A DNA stretch of 31,916 nt from UBA1413 sp964349885 (GTDB taxonomy: Bacteria > Bacteroidota > Bacteroidia > Bacteroidales > Prolixibacteraceae): NCBI GenBank assembly GCA_964349885.1, contig CAYGIQ010000011.1, positions 1 to 31,916 on the forward strand. Direction: 5' to 3'. Positions 8,297-16,355 of this stretch are shown piece by piece. The notes below the pieces were generated by a model. The model made no database searches. It was not told the origin of the DNA and saw only the letters and a list, made by a program, of their open reading frames with translations. The first letter of the stretch is position 1. The number at the start of each line of letters is the position of its first letter. The position numbers and the translations under genes are program-made.

Positions 8297-8318
8297 AATA
8301 TAGATGTGGATTCTCGTA

Positions 8319-9527
8319 TTATTCTGGGAGTCCGTATTTTTCAAGCACATAATCTATGTCTTTGTCCCCGCGGCCACTCAGATTTACCAAAATCGATTTA
8401 TGTGGCTCTTCTCTGGCAAGTTTCAATGCATAGGCAACTGCATGCGAACTTTCGAGGGCAGGAATGATACCTTCGAGCCGGCTCAATTCATAAAATGCAT
8501 GGATGGTCTCCTCGTCTGAAACCGAGGTATAGTTAACTTTGCCCATATCCTTGAGCATACTGTGTTCTGGTCCAACGCCTGGGTAGTCGAGACCGCTGGC
8601 ACAGCTGTAAACAGGACTGGGTTCTCCGTTTTCGTCTTGCAGTAGGTAACATTTAAAGCCGTGAATGATGCCGGGTTTACCCAGGGTCATGGTAGCGGCA
8701 TGTTCGCCGTAATCCAGCGACCTGCCTGCCGGTTCAACCCCATACAGGAAGGTTTCGCTGTCGTCGAAAAATGCGGAGAAGATACCCATAGCGTTGCTCC
8801 CGCCTCCGACACAGGCCAAAACATTGTCGGGCAATTCCCCGGTCATTTCGAAAAACTGCTCACGGGCTTCAATTCCGACCACACGCTGGAACTCTCTTAC
8901 CATCATAGGAAATGGATGAGGTCCAACCACCGAACCAATACAATATATAGAGTTTATAGGGTCTTCGAGATAAGCCAGAAAGGCCGAATCGACTGCCTCC
9001 TTGAGGGTTTTCAGGCCGTGGCTTACAGGCACCACTTTGGCGCCCAAAATCTTCATTCGAACGACATTGGGGTGTTCTTTGTGAATGTCGACTTCTCCCA
9101 TGTGGATTTCACATTCAAGGCCGAAATAGGCTGCGGCTGTCGCCAAAGCAACCCCATGCTGGCCCGCCCCTGTTTCGGCAATTAGCTTCTTCTTGCCAAG
9201 ATGTCTTGCCAAAAGTGCCTCTCCCATACAGTGATTTAGCTTGTGGGCACCGGTGTGGTTCAGGTCTTCTCTTTTAAGGTAGATGCGACCACCATACTTT
9301 TCGGACAACCGGTTGCAGAAATAGACCGGGGTTGGCCTGCCCTGATAATGTTTCCGGATGCTGCGTAATTCCGAAATAAAGTTGTGCGACTTACTGATGC
9401 TGTGGTAGGCATCGGCAATTTTCTTCATCTCTGTTTCCAGTTGAGGAGGAATAAAGGCGCCACCATACTCTTTATAGAATCCAGTCTCGTCGGGAAAGGT
9501 TTTAAAGTAGTTGGAAGTAGTTGACAT
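8319..9527 (-). CDS. trpB: Stand-alone tryptophan synthase beta-like PLP enzyme
   Basis: TrpB joins indole and L-serine to make L-tryptophan on PLP. From MSTTSNYF (ATG ending at 9527; an upstream ATG at 9554 is less likely) the product has 402 residues, the normal TrpB1 length. Core motifs are intact: KREDLNHTGAHK with the PLP lysine, IAETGAGQHG with the catalytic Glu, the phosphate loop CVGGGSNA, and NLSGRGDKD near the end. Yet several stretches depart from the usual form. KLNHCMG replaces the common KINNTIG or KTNQVLG, VDIHKEHPN replaces the usual EDIxRQxxN, and the Trp of the common 'RDW' segment is absent (AFLAYLED). The gene stands alone, flanked by its own terminator and a 129-base leader with no other trp gene. 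It may be an indole-salvage TrpB or a paralog with another function; the symbol is by family only. Confidence 0.85.
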   Translation of the reverse strand: MSTTSNYFKTFPDETGFYKEYGGAFIPPQLETEMKKIADAYHSISKSHNFISELRSIRKHYQGRPTPVYFCNRLSEKYGGRIYLKREDLNHTGAHKLNHCMGEALLARHLGKKKLIAETGAGQHGVALATAAAYFGLECEIHMGEVDIHKEHPNVVRMKILGAKVVPVSHGLKTLKEAVDSAFLAYLEDPINSIYCIGSVVGPHPFPMMVREFQRVVGIEAREQFFEMTGELPDNVLACVGGGSNAMGIFSAFFDDSETFLYGVEPAGRSLDYGEHAATMTLGKPGIIHGFKCYLLQDENGEPSPVYSCASGLDYPGVGPEHSMLKDMGKVNYTSVSDEETIHAFYELSRLEGIIPALESSHAVAYALKLAREEPHKSILVNLSGRGDKDIDYVLEKYGLPE

Positions 9528-9636
9528 GGTTTTGTATTGTTTTAGTATTAGCAATGCCCCAAAGTAAGAGAATTTCCTAAAATGTTTGCCTCTTTGCTTA
9601 TAATTTGGCGGTTCTTTCGGTCGATATCTTTTGCCG

Positions 9637-9648
9637 GATCAGCTGATC
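9637..9648. repeat. 12-bp perfect palindrome in the trpB-sialidase gap
   Basis: GATCAGCTGATC is a perfect palindrome without a loop, between the sialidase stop and the trpB leader. It might be a protein-binding site; as a terminator it is poor because it has no loop. Confidence 0.3.
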
Positions 9649-9656
9649 TTACTTTT

Positions 9657-11324
9657 TTATGGGTTGTGTCGCCTGAGCAAATCGTTAACCAGGACTTTCT
9701 GAAAAATAAGGTCTTTGGTTCCCTCGTAAACAATTCCGATGGTTTGCTCATCTACCATTGTCATACAGGAGTATCCGTAACCCGCTGGAGGGTAGAGTTC
9801 AGTCTGAAGCAGTTCAGGCCACGTCAAACCACCATCGAGGCTGGTTTTTATGGTCATATTTGTTCGGGTTTCCCTACTGTTTGGATTGCTGAAGAACAGG
9901 ACCTGATGTGATGTGTTGCCAGTCGGCACATTGGTCGAGATCAGGCTTGCCATGCAATTGGGTTCTTGAAGGGCTCCGTTCGATGAGGGGTGTATCGTCC
10001 AGGTTTTCCCCAAGTCGGTGGTGACCGACACTGCTCTGCCGTTGCTGTCGCCTTTATCGGTTCGGTTGCGGTCGTCGCGCATGTTGAGCATTAAAGTACC
10101 ATCGGCAAGTTCAACCACCTGAGCCTCGGTTGTATTGGGCCGGGCGCCGGTGCCAATATGCCAATTGTTTCCAGCATCTTTACTATAGATAATGGTGGCA
10201 TGGGCTGTAAACTGTCCGCCATCGAGGGCTTTTTTGCCAATATCCTCTTTAAATTGGGCCGGAAAAACCAGTGTTCCGTCGCGCATTGTGATTCCGGCTC
10301 CCGGTCCCTGAAGGAGCAGCGACCATTTTGGATCTTTGATTTGCCGGGTAATGTTAATTGGCTCCGACCAGGTTAGTCCGTCGTCGGTACTTTTACTGAG
10401 GATAAATTGGCCGGTCTCATGGGGTTCCATACCGGGCTGTGAGGCCCACCAAAGCATCTGATCGGGTGCCGATCCGCTCATCCATAGGGCAGCAACCCAG
10501 ATAGTGTGGTTGTTGGGGTCGTAAAGTATGGCCGGGTCGCCTATACCGTTCAACCTTTCCGAACGACCACCCCATTCGCCCATATCCATGATGACTTTCA
10601 TCGGTTCCCAGGTAACTCCCCCGTTGGTACTGCGGCTCATGCCAATGTCTATATCTTCCTGAAGGTCTTTGCTGTTGTTGTATCGGTTGTCGTAAACCGC
10701 CACGAGCGTTCCGGTGTTTGTCGTAATTATTCCAGGAATTCTATAGGTGTCTGTGTTATCCTGGCCTGAAGCCCTAAGCAGCGTGGCTGGACGAAAAACA
10801 AAACTGGAAGGCGCTTCCACCATAATACTTTCGTGGTTGCTGAAAGAGACATTAATTCGTTCAATCTCAAATGTCGACAACAACGAGGCAAACTCCTCGA
10901 CATGAAAATTGATCATAATAGAATGTGATCCCTGGGTCAATGCTCTCTGCCCCACAATTGTTAACTTTTCGGCCGTTGCAATCTGTTTACCAAAAAGAGC
11001 ATTCTGTTTAGTCGACGGATTGGGTGTATAAATAAATGCTTCAAGTTCAGCCAGGTCGTTAGTTCTGCTGGTTTCTGTCAGATGGATTTCAAGTTGGGTT
11101 AACAGAAGGGGAGCATCTCCAGCTGATACCTCCAGTTTTATTTCTGCTTGAGGTGTGTTGTTGCGCTGGGTAAAGAGCGGCATTTTATTCAGAATCATTT
11201 CCGCAGAAACAATTTGTGGTACGTCCGACGTAAAAGCTTCACTCTTTTTGAAGTGAAAACCGGTTGCAAGGAACATAACTGAGATTAGCAGATTTCGAGA
11301 GAACCTAGACAATTGCACGTGCAT
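9657..11324 (-). CDS. Secreted exo-alpha-sialidase, GH33
   Basis: The enzyme removes terminal sialic acids from glycoconjugates. The 555 residues begin with a signal-like helix (about 10-24; no lipobox Cys, so periplasmic or secreted). An N-terminal beta-sandwich domain (about 35-175), like that of other Bacteroidota sialidases, precedes the six-bladed propeller (about 180-550). The YRIPG motif is at 194-198 (Arg195, first of the Arg triad). Asp-boxes are at 230-239, 310-319, 381-388, 435-442 and 495-502, all of the S/T-x-D/N-x-G-x-(T)-W type. Likely catalytic residues are Glu400 (TTEAQVVEL), Arg416 (NMRDDRN), Arg487 (RETRTNMT) and the Tyr nucleophile near 516-518 (GYGYSCM). No genes for sialic acid uptake or breakdown lie nearby, so it probably serves in scavenging or glycan remodelling. 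It is not a clear operon member. Confidence 0.93.
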   Translation of the reverse strand: MHVQLSRFSRNLLISVMFLATGFHFKKSEAFTSDVPQIVSAEMILNKMPLFTQRNNTPQAEIKLEVSAGDAPLLLTQLEIHLTETSRTNDLAELEAFIYTPNPSTKQNALFGKQIATAEKLTIVGQRALTQGSHSIMINFHVEEFASLLSTFEIERINVSFSNHESIMVEAPSSFVFRPATLLRASGQDNTDTYRIPGIITTNTGTLVAVYDNRYNNSKDLQEDIDIGMSRSTNGGVTWEPMKVIMDMGEWGGRSERLNGIGDPAILYDPNNHTIWVAALWMSGSAPDQMLWWASQPGMEPHETGQFILSKSTDDGLTWSEPINITRQIKDPKWSLLLQGPGAGITMRDGTLVFPAQFKEDIGKKALDGGQFTAHATIIYSKDAGNNWHIGTGARPNTTEAQVVELADGTLMLNMRDDRNRTDKGDSNGRAVSVTTDLGKTWTIHPSSNGALQEPNCMASLISTNVPTGNTSHQVLFFSNPNSRETRTNMTIKTSLDGGLTWPELLQTELYPPAGYGYSCMTMVDEQTIGIVYEGTKDLIFQKVLVNDLLRRHNP

Positions 11325-11551
11325 ACATTCTGTTTTGATGGGCTGTTGTTTTGATGTCTTGAAGATACTATGGTTTTTTACATTTTAATTGGAGGGTTCA
11401 ATGGCCCCTCTGAGACCCCTTCTAATCAAATCGATTAAAAACGGTTCTGCTTTTTGTAGCCGGCATTCTGTTAAGTCAATGCATTGCCAATACGGCCTAC
11501 ATCGAAGGGGCACCACAAACAGGCCTATAGGATCGTTAAAACGGGCTGGGT

Positions 11552-11604
11552 AAAAAACAATTGGGGTTTCTGAACATCCAACTTCGGCCGAAAAAACAAT
11601 TGGG
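11552..11604. repeat. 14-bp direct repeat pair
   Basis: AAAAAACAATTGGG occurs at 11552-11565 and 11591-11604, 39 bases start to start, and each copy contains the palindrome CAATTG. Spacing near four helical turns would place both copies on about the same face of the DNA, which suits a regulator site upstream of the sialidase, but this is inference. Confidence 0.4.
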
Positions 11605-11635
11605 TTACTTCCTTATTTGGCCCATCGCAAAAGAC

Positions 11636-11674
11636 AAAGAACGGAAACCAAAATGTTTATGGGCTCCGTTCTTT
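11636..11674 (-). terminator. Probable hairpin terminator of the unknown minus-strand gene
   Basis: A perfect 10-bp stem (AAAGAACGGA at 11636-11645, TCCGTTCTTT at 11665-11674) encloses a 19-base loop, 32 bases after the stop of the 11707-12423 gene. On the minus strand it continues into TTTGTCTTTTGC, a broken T-run, so it is a weaker terminator than the others in the window. Confidence 0.5.
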
Positions 11675-11706
11675 GGAAACATCAGACAATAAACGCCGTT
11701 GCCTTA

Positions 11707-12423
11707 CTAACTCAGTGGATGACTTAGTTTTTCGAGGTAAATGGTACGAATGTCTTGCAAATAGTCGATGTCGAGTTTGTCGGAATAGATTCGTACAAAC
11801 TCATTCAGTTTACCATTGTAATAAAACGAACCATAGGCAGCATCAAATTTGCTGCCGAACCAGTTGTATTTAACCTGCCGTGTAATTTCTTCGAACAGCT
11901 TCCAATCAAGATATCGGGGAATGATAATATATCCGTGGTAGTCTTCCCGCAGGTCGATGAATACGTTGGGTTCTACCTGTTTTAAATAGAGCATTTTTAC
12001 AATCCTGATTAAGGCCTCGTATTCCCCCTGTTTTTTCGATGCTTTTAAAGAGAGGATGCCCTTCTTCTCGAATGCCCGTTGAAGCGGTTCCAGCAGGTTG
12101 TAGTTGCCAAAGTGCCTCAACCTGATAACCGGAAACTCCTCGTTGAGCAAGGTCAGAATACCTTTCCCGGCATCGAACCGTTCTTCGAATTGTGGTTGAA
12201 TGTGATCTAAAGCGCGCAGAACCTCTTCCAAACGGTAGGGTTTTTCAAGTGCGAGATAAAGATATACAGGCGATGAATTGTCGGGAGCATCATCGTAATA
12301 TCCTGGAAAAGGATCTGGCGATTCAAAAACCAGAGAGCCGGGAACAATTTTATCCTCCAGAATGGTAAGTTTTTCGATCTTAACCAGATTGCTGAAAACT
12401 TCCATTTTTTTGTTGTATTCCAT
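11707..12423 (-). CDS. Uncharacterised 238-residue soluble protein
   Basis: I do not recognise this protein. It has no signal peptide and no membrane helix and appears to be a soluble cytoplasmic protein of mixed alpha/beta type. It is rich in aromatic and charged residues (for example PFPGYYDDAPDN near 38-49 and the FDAAYGSFYYNGKLNEF stretch near 193-209). Amino acid use and codon use look normal for the window, the frame is uninterrupted, and the divergent arrangement supports a real gene. A second in-frame Met at residue 7 (ATG ending at 12405) is an alternative start. It is transcribed away from ygjP-dgt with only 37 bases between the start codons, so control regions must overlap the 5' coding ends. 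A hairpin follows the stop. No function is proposed. Confidence 0.8.
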   Translation of the reverse strand: MEYNKKMEVFSNLVKIEKLTILEDKIVPGSLVFESPDPFPGYYDDAPDNSSPVYLYLALEKPYRLEEVLRALDHIQPQFEERFDAGKGILTLLNEEFPVIRLRHFGNYNLLEPLQRAFEKKGILSLKASKKQGEYEALIRIVKMLYLKQVEPNVFIDLREDYHGYIIIPRYLDWKLFEEITRQVKYNWFGSKFDAAYGSFYYNGKLNEFVRIYSDKLDIDYLQDIRTIYLEKLSHPLS

Positions 12424-12437
12424 AATTGATATATTTG
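12409..12437 (+). promoter_or_regulatory. Candidate promoter of the ygjP-like/dgt operon
   Basis: TTTG (12409-12412), 17 bases, then TATATTTG (12430-12437), a perfect TAnnTTTG match. The start would be near 12444 and the leader about 17 bases. The upstream element lies inside the first codons of the divergent gene, as the 37-base gap requires. Confidence 0.55.
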
Positions 12438-12460
12438 AAAGGATTTAATTCAATATACGA

Positions 12461-13165
12461 ATGCCCGTTAAAGTTGTTCACCTTCCAGACATAGGAAATG
12501 TTACTTTTTCGCAAAATTTACGAATAAAAAACATCAAAATAAGCGTCAGGGCTTCCCGTGAGGTAAGGATTTCTTTTCCGATGCAGGTATCGTTTCATGA
12601 AGTCATGAATTTTATTGATCGCCATAAGTCCTGGATTTCCGAACAAAAACAGAAATATCAGCAAAATCTTCCGAAATTTGATTTTCCGATAAAAACACGC
12701 TACCACACCATACGGATTCAGCCTGAAGGCGAAAAATTCAGGGTGGTACAAAAAGATTGGTATATAACCATTTTTTATCCACCGGGAACAGCACCCGACA
12801 ACCCCTTGTTTACCGAATATACAAAGAAGCTGCTGGATGAGACGCTCCATCGTGAAGCCAAACAGTATCTCCCAATGCGTATTTCGGAGCTGGCTCAACG
12901 TCATGGTTTTGCTTACGGGAAGGTAACCATTCGCAACAACCGAAGCAATTGGGGAAGTTGCTCTGGGCGAAACAACATAAACCTCAATTATAAGTTGATG
13001 AAGCTGCCCGACCATCTCATCGACTTTATTTTGCTGCACGAGTTGGCGCATACCCAGGTTAAAAATCATGGTCCCAAGTTTTGGGCGCTGCTCGATGCTT
13101 TGTCTGGTGGAAATTCAAAAGCTTACACCCGCGAGGTGAAAAAATTGAACACATTGGCCTTTTAA
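12461..13165 (+). CDS. YgjP-type M48-like metallopeptidase-fold protein (DUF45)
   Basis: This 234-residue cytoplasmic protein belongs to the YgjP/DUF45 family. It contains the gluzincin-type HELAH (193-197) and the following His203 in KNHGPKFW. The conserved RSNWGSCS (161-168) precedes the active helix and ILLHELAH fits the family exactly. The long N-terminal part (about 15-110) is the beta-rich region usual in the family. Related proteins are annotated as SprT-like or M48 metallopeptidases, and E. coli YgjP has been linked to UTP hydrolysis. Which activity applies here cannot be told from the sequence. It starts a two-gene operon with dgt, 24 bases apart, which would fit a role in nucleotide pool cleaning. 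Confidence 0.88.
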   Translation: MPVKVVHLPDIGNVTFSQNLRIKNIKISVRASREVRISFPMQVSFHEVMNFIDRHKSWISEQKQKYQQNLPKFDFPIKTRYHTIRIQPEGEKFRVVQKDWYITIFYPPGTAPDNPLFTEYTKKLLDETLHREAKQYLPMRISELAQRHGFAYGKVTIRNNRSNWGSCSGRNNINLNYKLMKLPDHLIDFILLHELAHTQVKNHGPKFWALLDALSGGNSKAYTREVKKLNTLAF

Positions 13166-13189
13166 ACCTCTACTTGAACCTTACTACCT

Positions 13190-14527
13190 ATGGATTGGCA
13201 ATATTTACTTTCGACGACACGACTTGGCCTTGAGGATCAGAATAGTGTGCAAAGGGAGGAGGACAGAAGTCAGTTTCAGCGCGATTATGACCGGATTATT
13301 TTTTCTGCTGCTTTCCGCCGCCTGCAAAATAAGACACAGGTGTTTCCGCTCCCGGGTAAAATATTTGTTCACAACCGATTAACCCATACATTGGAAGTTG
13401 CCAGTGTGGGAAGGTCGCTGGGGCATAGGCTGGCCGAATGGCTGTTTCAGAGGAATGAGATCAGCAATCCAGCCATGATTAGCGAGATTGGCTCGGTTGT
13501 TTCGGCGGCTTGCCTTGCCCACGATCTCGGAAATCCGCCATTTGGTCACTCCGGAGAATCGGCCATTGCCAATTATTTTTTGCACGGCGGTGGCAACCAT
13601 CTAAAATCGGAATTGAGCGATGCCGAATGGAAGGATTTCACCTGTTTCGATGGCAATGCCAATGCATTCAGGCTTTTAACACACGCATTTGCTGGTAAGC
13701 GAAAGGGAGGTTTTGCCCTCACATATACAACCTTGTCGGCCATCGTAAAATATCCATTTGAATCAACGGCTGCGACAAGGCAGAAACTCGGTTTTTTTCA
13801 GTCTGAGAAAAACACGTGGCTGCACATTGCCGGTGAATTGCAACTTCCTCAGATTGATGCCAACCCATTACAATTTGCACGGCATCCACTGGTCTACCTG
13901 GTCGAAGCTGCCGACGACATTTGTTATCAGATTATGGATGTTGAGGATGCCTTTAAGCTTGGAATTTTAAGTCTTGAGGAGACCAAGGATCTGTTTATGG
14001 CCTTTGTTGGGACACAGGGCACCCAAGTCTCTAGGTCGATTAAAGAGACATTGCAAAGGGTGAGCGACCCGCACGAGCAGGTAAGTTATCTCAGGGCTGG
14101 TACCATTGGTCAACTTACCCAAGCCTGTTTTGGGGTGTTTACCAACCGCTATTCCGAAATCATGGAGGGTAGATTTAACCGCTCGCTGCTGAAGGAGATC
14201 CCCGATGATCTCAGGCAAGCCATGCAGAAGGTTCAGTCGGTATCGGTAAGCCGAGTTTACAACCACCGCACAGTTGTAGAAATCGAAGTTGCCGGATACC
14301 GGATTCTGGGAACACTTATGGATGAGTTCATTGATGCTGTTTTGCATCCGGAGCGGCCTGCCAGTGGTAAATTGTTACAGCTGATGCCGGCACAATACCA
14401 CAATACTCAGCCCGGCGTGTATGCAAAAGTTCAGACGGTTGTAGATTTTATTGCCGGAATGACCGATGTTTATGCCCTTGATCTCTATAGGAAAATTAAA
14501 GGAATAAGTTTGCCGCAAATTGGTTGA
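13190..14527 (+). CDS. dgt: dGTPase / dNTP triphosphohydrolase (HD domain)
   Basis: The enzyme hydrolyses dGTP (or other dNTPs) to the nucleoside and triphosphate. The 445 residues have the full HD-domain pattern: AAFRRLQNKTQVFP (40-53), HNRLTHTLEV (61-70) with metal-ligand His66, and CLAHDLGNPPFGHSGE (108-123) with the His111-Asp112 pair. The last metal ligand Asp lies in VEAADDICYQIMD (238-250). The spacing and length are those of the type-1 Dgt-like family in Bacteroidota. It follows the YgjP-like gene by 24 bases on the same strand. Possible roles are control of dNTP levels or phage restriction; nothing nearby decides between them. Confidence 0.93.
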   Translation: MDWQYLLSTTRLGLEDQNSVQREEDRSQFQRDYDRIIFSAAFRRLQNKTQVFPLPGKIFVHNRLTHTLEVASVGRSLGHRLAEWLFQRNEISNPAMISEIGSVVSAACLAHDLGNPPFGHSGESAIANYFLHGGGNHLKSELSDAEWKDFTCFDGNANAFRLLTHAFAGKRKGGFALTYTTLSAIVKYPFESTAATRQKLGFFQSEKNTWLHIAGELQLPQIDANPLQFARHPLVYLVEAADDICYQIMDVEDAFKLGILSLEETKDLFMAFVGTQGTQVSRSIKETLQRVSDPHEQVSYLRAGTIGQLTQACFGVFTNRYSEIMEGRFNRSLLKEIPDDLRQAMQKVQSVSVSRVYNHRTVVEIEVAGYRILGTLMDEFIDAVLHPERPASGKLLQLMPAQYHNTQPGVYAKVQTVVDFIAGMTDVYALDLYRKIKGISLPQIG

Positions 14528-14614
14528 GCAGACCATTCGCTTAATAATTCGACAGTTCAGCGCGTTACCTCTCATTTTTTTGCGAACTTTGCACCGGAAA
14601 TTTATCAATGGTTC

Positions 14615-15805
14615 ATGAGCAGAGAAAAAAGCGATAGCCGCAGTGGAAGCGGCAGGTCCGGAGCAAGGGCAGGAAGTGGAGCCCGCATCGGTAAAAGTGC
14701 AGCACCCAGCAGGGGGCGCTCCGAAAGGGCGGCAAGTCCTGGGAAACGATCTATCGCAAGAGCAGGTCGCAGTGAGCGGCCAGCTGGAGGTACCGTTCGT
14801 CGGGTAATCGACAGAGCCCGTCGCCGCGAAGCCACTTCCGACGACACCCCTGTTAAGCGCAGATTGTCCGTAAGGGATAGATCCGACCGGCCTGAAAGAC
14901 CCACTGAAAGAATAGGCAGGCCTACGTTAAGGCGATCTGCATCTGCCGGAAATGATGCAGGACCCAAGAGATTGTTGTTGCGGGGAGTGCGAAGGCCATC
15001 AAAACAGGAGTTGCTTAGAGAGCTTGGAAAAGAGGAGGAGTGGAAGGAAAATCGGCGCCCCGGAAAACGCCGCGCTGAATCGTTGAAGAATACAGACGGC
15101 TCTATTCGGCTCAATAGGTTTATTGCAAATGCAGGTATCTGCTCGCGACGCGAAGCCGACACCTATATTGCTGCCGGTGTGGTAACCATCAACGGCAAAT
15201 TTGTAACCGAACTGGGGACCAAAGTTCAACCCGATGACGAAGTTCGGTTCGATGGTCGCCTGATTACTCCCGAAAGGAAGGTCTATCTCCTGCTTAACAA
15301 GCCCAAGGATTTTGTAACTACCACCGACGATCCGCATGCTACACATACCGTAATGGAATTGGTGAAAAACGCCTGTACCGAAAGAATATACCCAGTTGGT
15401 CGCCTCGACCGCAATACCACCGGGCTGTTGCTGTTTACCAACGACGGCGAGATGGCTAAAAAGTTATCCCATCCTTCGGCTCAGGTAGAAAAGGTGTATC
15501 AGGTTACCCTCGATAAAGTAGTATCGGTTAGCGATCTGCAGGAGATTGCCTCAGGGATCGAACTGGAAGAGGGTGTTGTTTCTGCCGATGCCATCTCATT
15601 TGTGGAAGGACAGGAGAAGAGTGTGGTTGGTATTCAAATACACTCTGGCCAAAATCGGGTAGTTCGACGAATCTTCGAAAAATTGGGCTACCGGGTAAAA
15701 GCCCTCGACCGCGTTTCCTATGCCGGCCTAACCAAGAAGAACATACCACGGGGTAAGTGGCGTATGTTAAATCCCCAGGAGGTAAACTACCTTAAGATGC
15801 GATAG
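14615..15805 (+). CDS. 23S rRNA pseudouridine synthase, RluB-like, with Arg/Ser-rich N-terminal extension
   Basis: The C-terminal 230 residues are a typical RsuA/RluB/E/F-family pseudouridine synthase. An S4 RNA-binding domain (about 164-212, RLNRFIANAGICSRREAD) precedes the catalytic domain, with VYLLLNKPK (223-231) and VGRLDRNTTGLLLFTNDG (261-278). Asp265 is the catalytic residue. The first 160 residues are a disordered extension rich in Arg, Ser, Gly and Ala with SGSGRSG- and GRSERP-like pieces. Such extensions are common in Bacteroidota RluB-type enzymes and probably help bind rRNA. The ATG at 14615 is favoured since the nearby earlier ATG is out of frame. Which uridine it modifies (2605 of 23S rRNA in RluB) is inferred by family only. 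Confidence 0.9.
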   Translation: MSREKSDSRSGSGRSGARAGSGARIGKSAAPSRGRSERAASPGKRSIARAGRSERPAGGTVRRVIDRARRREATSDDTPVKRRLSVRDRSDRPERPTERIGRPTLRRSASAGNDAGPKRLLLRGVRRPSKQELLRELGKEEEWKENRRPGKRRAESLKNTDGSIRLNRFIANAGICSRREADTYIAAGVVTINGKFVTELGTKVQPDDEVRFDGRLITPERKVYLLLNKPKDFVTTTDDPHATHTVMELVKNACTERIYPVGRLDRNTTGLLLFTNDGEMAKKLSHPSAQVEKVYQVTLDKVVSVSDLQEIASGIELEEGVVSADAISFVEGQEKSVVGIQIHSGQNRVVRRIFEKLGYRVKALDRVSYAGLTKKNIPRGKWRMLNPQEVNYLKMR

Positions 15806-15861
15806 CGCAATTGAACGTTGCGGTTGTAATTTACTGCCCGTAAAAGCTACCAATGTAGACG

Positions 15862-16353
15862 ATGGAAAAAGAATTTCTGGAAATCGTAAAGGCGAACCAG
15901 GGAATCATTCACAAGGTGTGCAATATTTATTGCGACGATGAAAATGATCGTAACGACTTGGTGCAGGAAATACTTGCCCAGCTGTGGCGTTCGTATCCAT
16001 CTTTCAGGAAGGAGGCAAAATTTACTACCTGGATGTATAAAGTGGCGATAAACACTGCCATAACAGCATTTAAAAAGACCAAACGTAAACCTGATAAAAC
16101 CCGTTTAACCTACGACAATTTTCAGATTCCTGACGACAATTCGGCACAAATTAAGGAGGATAACCTAAGATTGTTGCGCGATGCTGTCTCGAAATTAACT
16201 GGTATCGAGAAATCGATTATTTTGCTTTTTCTGGAAAACAAGGGTTATGAGGAGATTGCTGAGATTACCGGTATCACGCAGAATTATGTTCGGGTGAAAA
16301 TGAATCGGATTAAAAAGAAGCTGAAAATACTGATCACTGCAGAAGAGGAGTAG
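15862..16353 (+). CDS. ECF RNA polymerase sigma factor
   Basis: This 163-residue protein is an extracytoplasmic-function sigma factor. Sigma region 2 covers about 10-75, with DLVQEILAQLWRSYPSF and the promoter-melting part FTTWMYKVAINTAI. Region 4 covers about 105-155, with the helix-turn-helix GYEEIAEITGITQNYVRVKMNRIKKK-type sequence broken here as GYEEIAEI then TQNYVRVKMNRI. No extra domain is present. The next gene starts 2 bases after the stop and codes for a four-helix membrane protein, the likely partner that holds the sigma factor inactive at the membrane. Its target genes are not evident. It follows the pseudouridine synthase by 56 bases, so it may have its own promoter there, but I see no clear TAnnTTTG box. 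Confidence 0.92.
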   Translation: MEKEFLEIVKANQGIIHKVCNIYCDDENDRNDLVQEILAQLWRSYPSFRKEAKFTTWMYKVAINTAITAFKKTKRKPDKTRLTYDNFQIPDDNSAQIKEDNLRLLRDAVSKLTGIEKSIILLFLENKGYEEIAEITGITQNYVRVKMNRIKKKLKILITAEEE

Positions 16354-16355
16354 CT

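Larger units (their letters stand above)
11325..11706. other. 382-bp gap between sialidase and unknown gene
   Basis: This stretch has no coding region I can support. It holds a 14-bp direct repeat (AAAAAACAATTGGG at 11552-11565 and 11591-11604) and a long hairpin at 11636-11674. The sialidase promoter should lie here, read leftward, but I find no CAAAnnTA box (the minus-strand form of TAnnTTTG). Confidence 0.5.

Noticed and set aside
8661..9185. 174-codon plus-strand frame
   Set aside because: It is antisense to trpB, whose motifs are conserved across the same span. It has no domain signs.
9637..9648. GATCAGCTGATC as a sialidase terminator
   Set aside because: The palindrome has no loop and no T-run on the minus strand.
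12518..13069. 183-codon minus-strand frame
   Set aside because: It is antisense to the YgjP-like gene, which has clear HELAH and NWGSC motifs. The antisense product has no recognisable features.
14605..15162. 185-codon open frame on the minus strand
   Set aside because: It lies antisense to the Arg/Ser-rich extension of the pseudouridine synthase, whose biased codons leave the opposite strand free of stops. It shows no family features.
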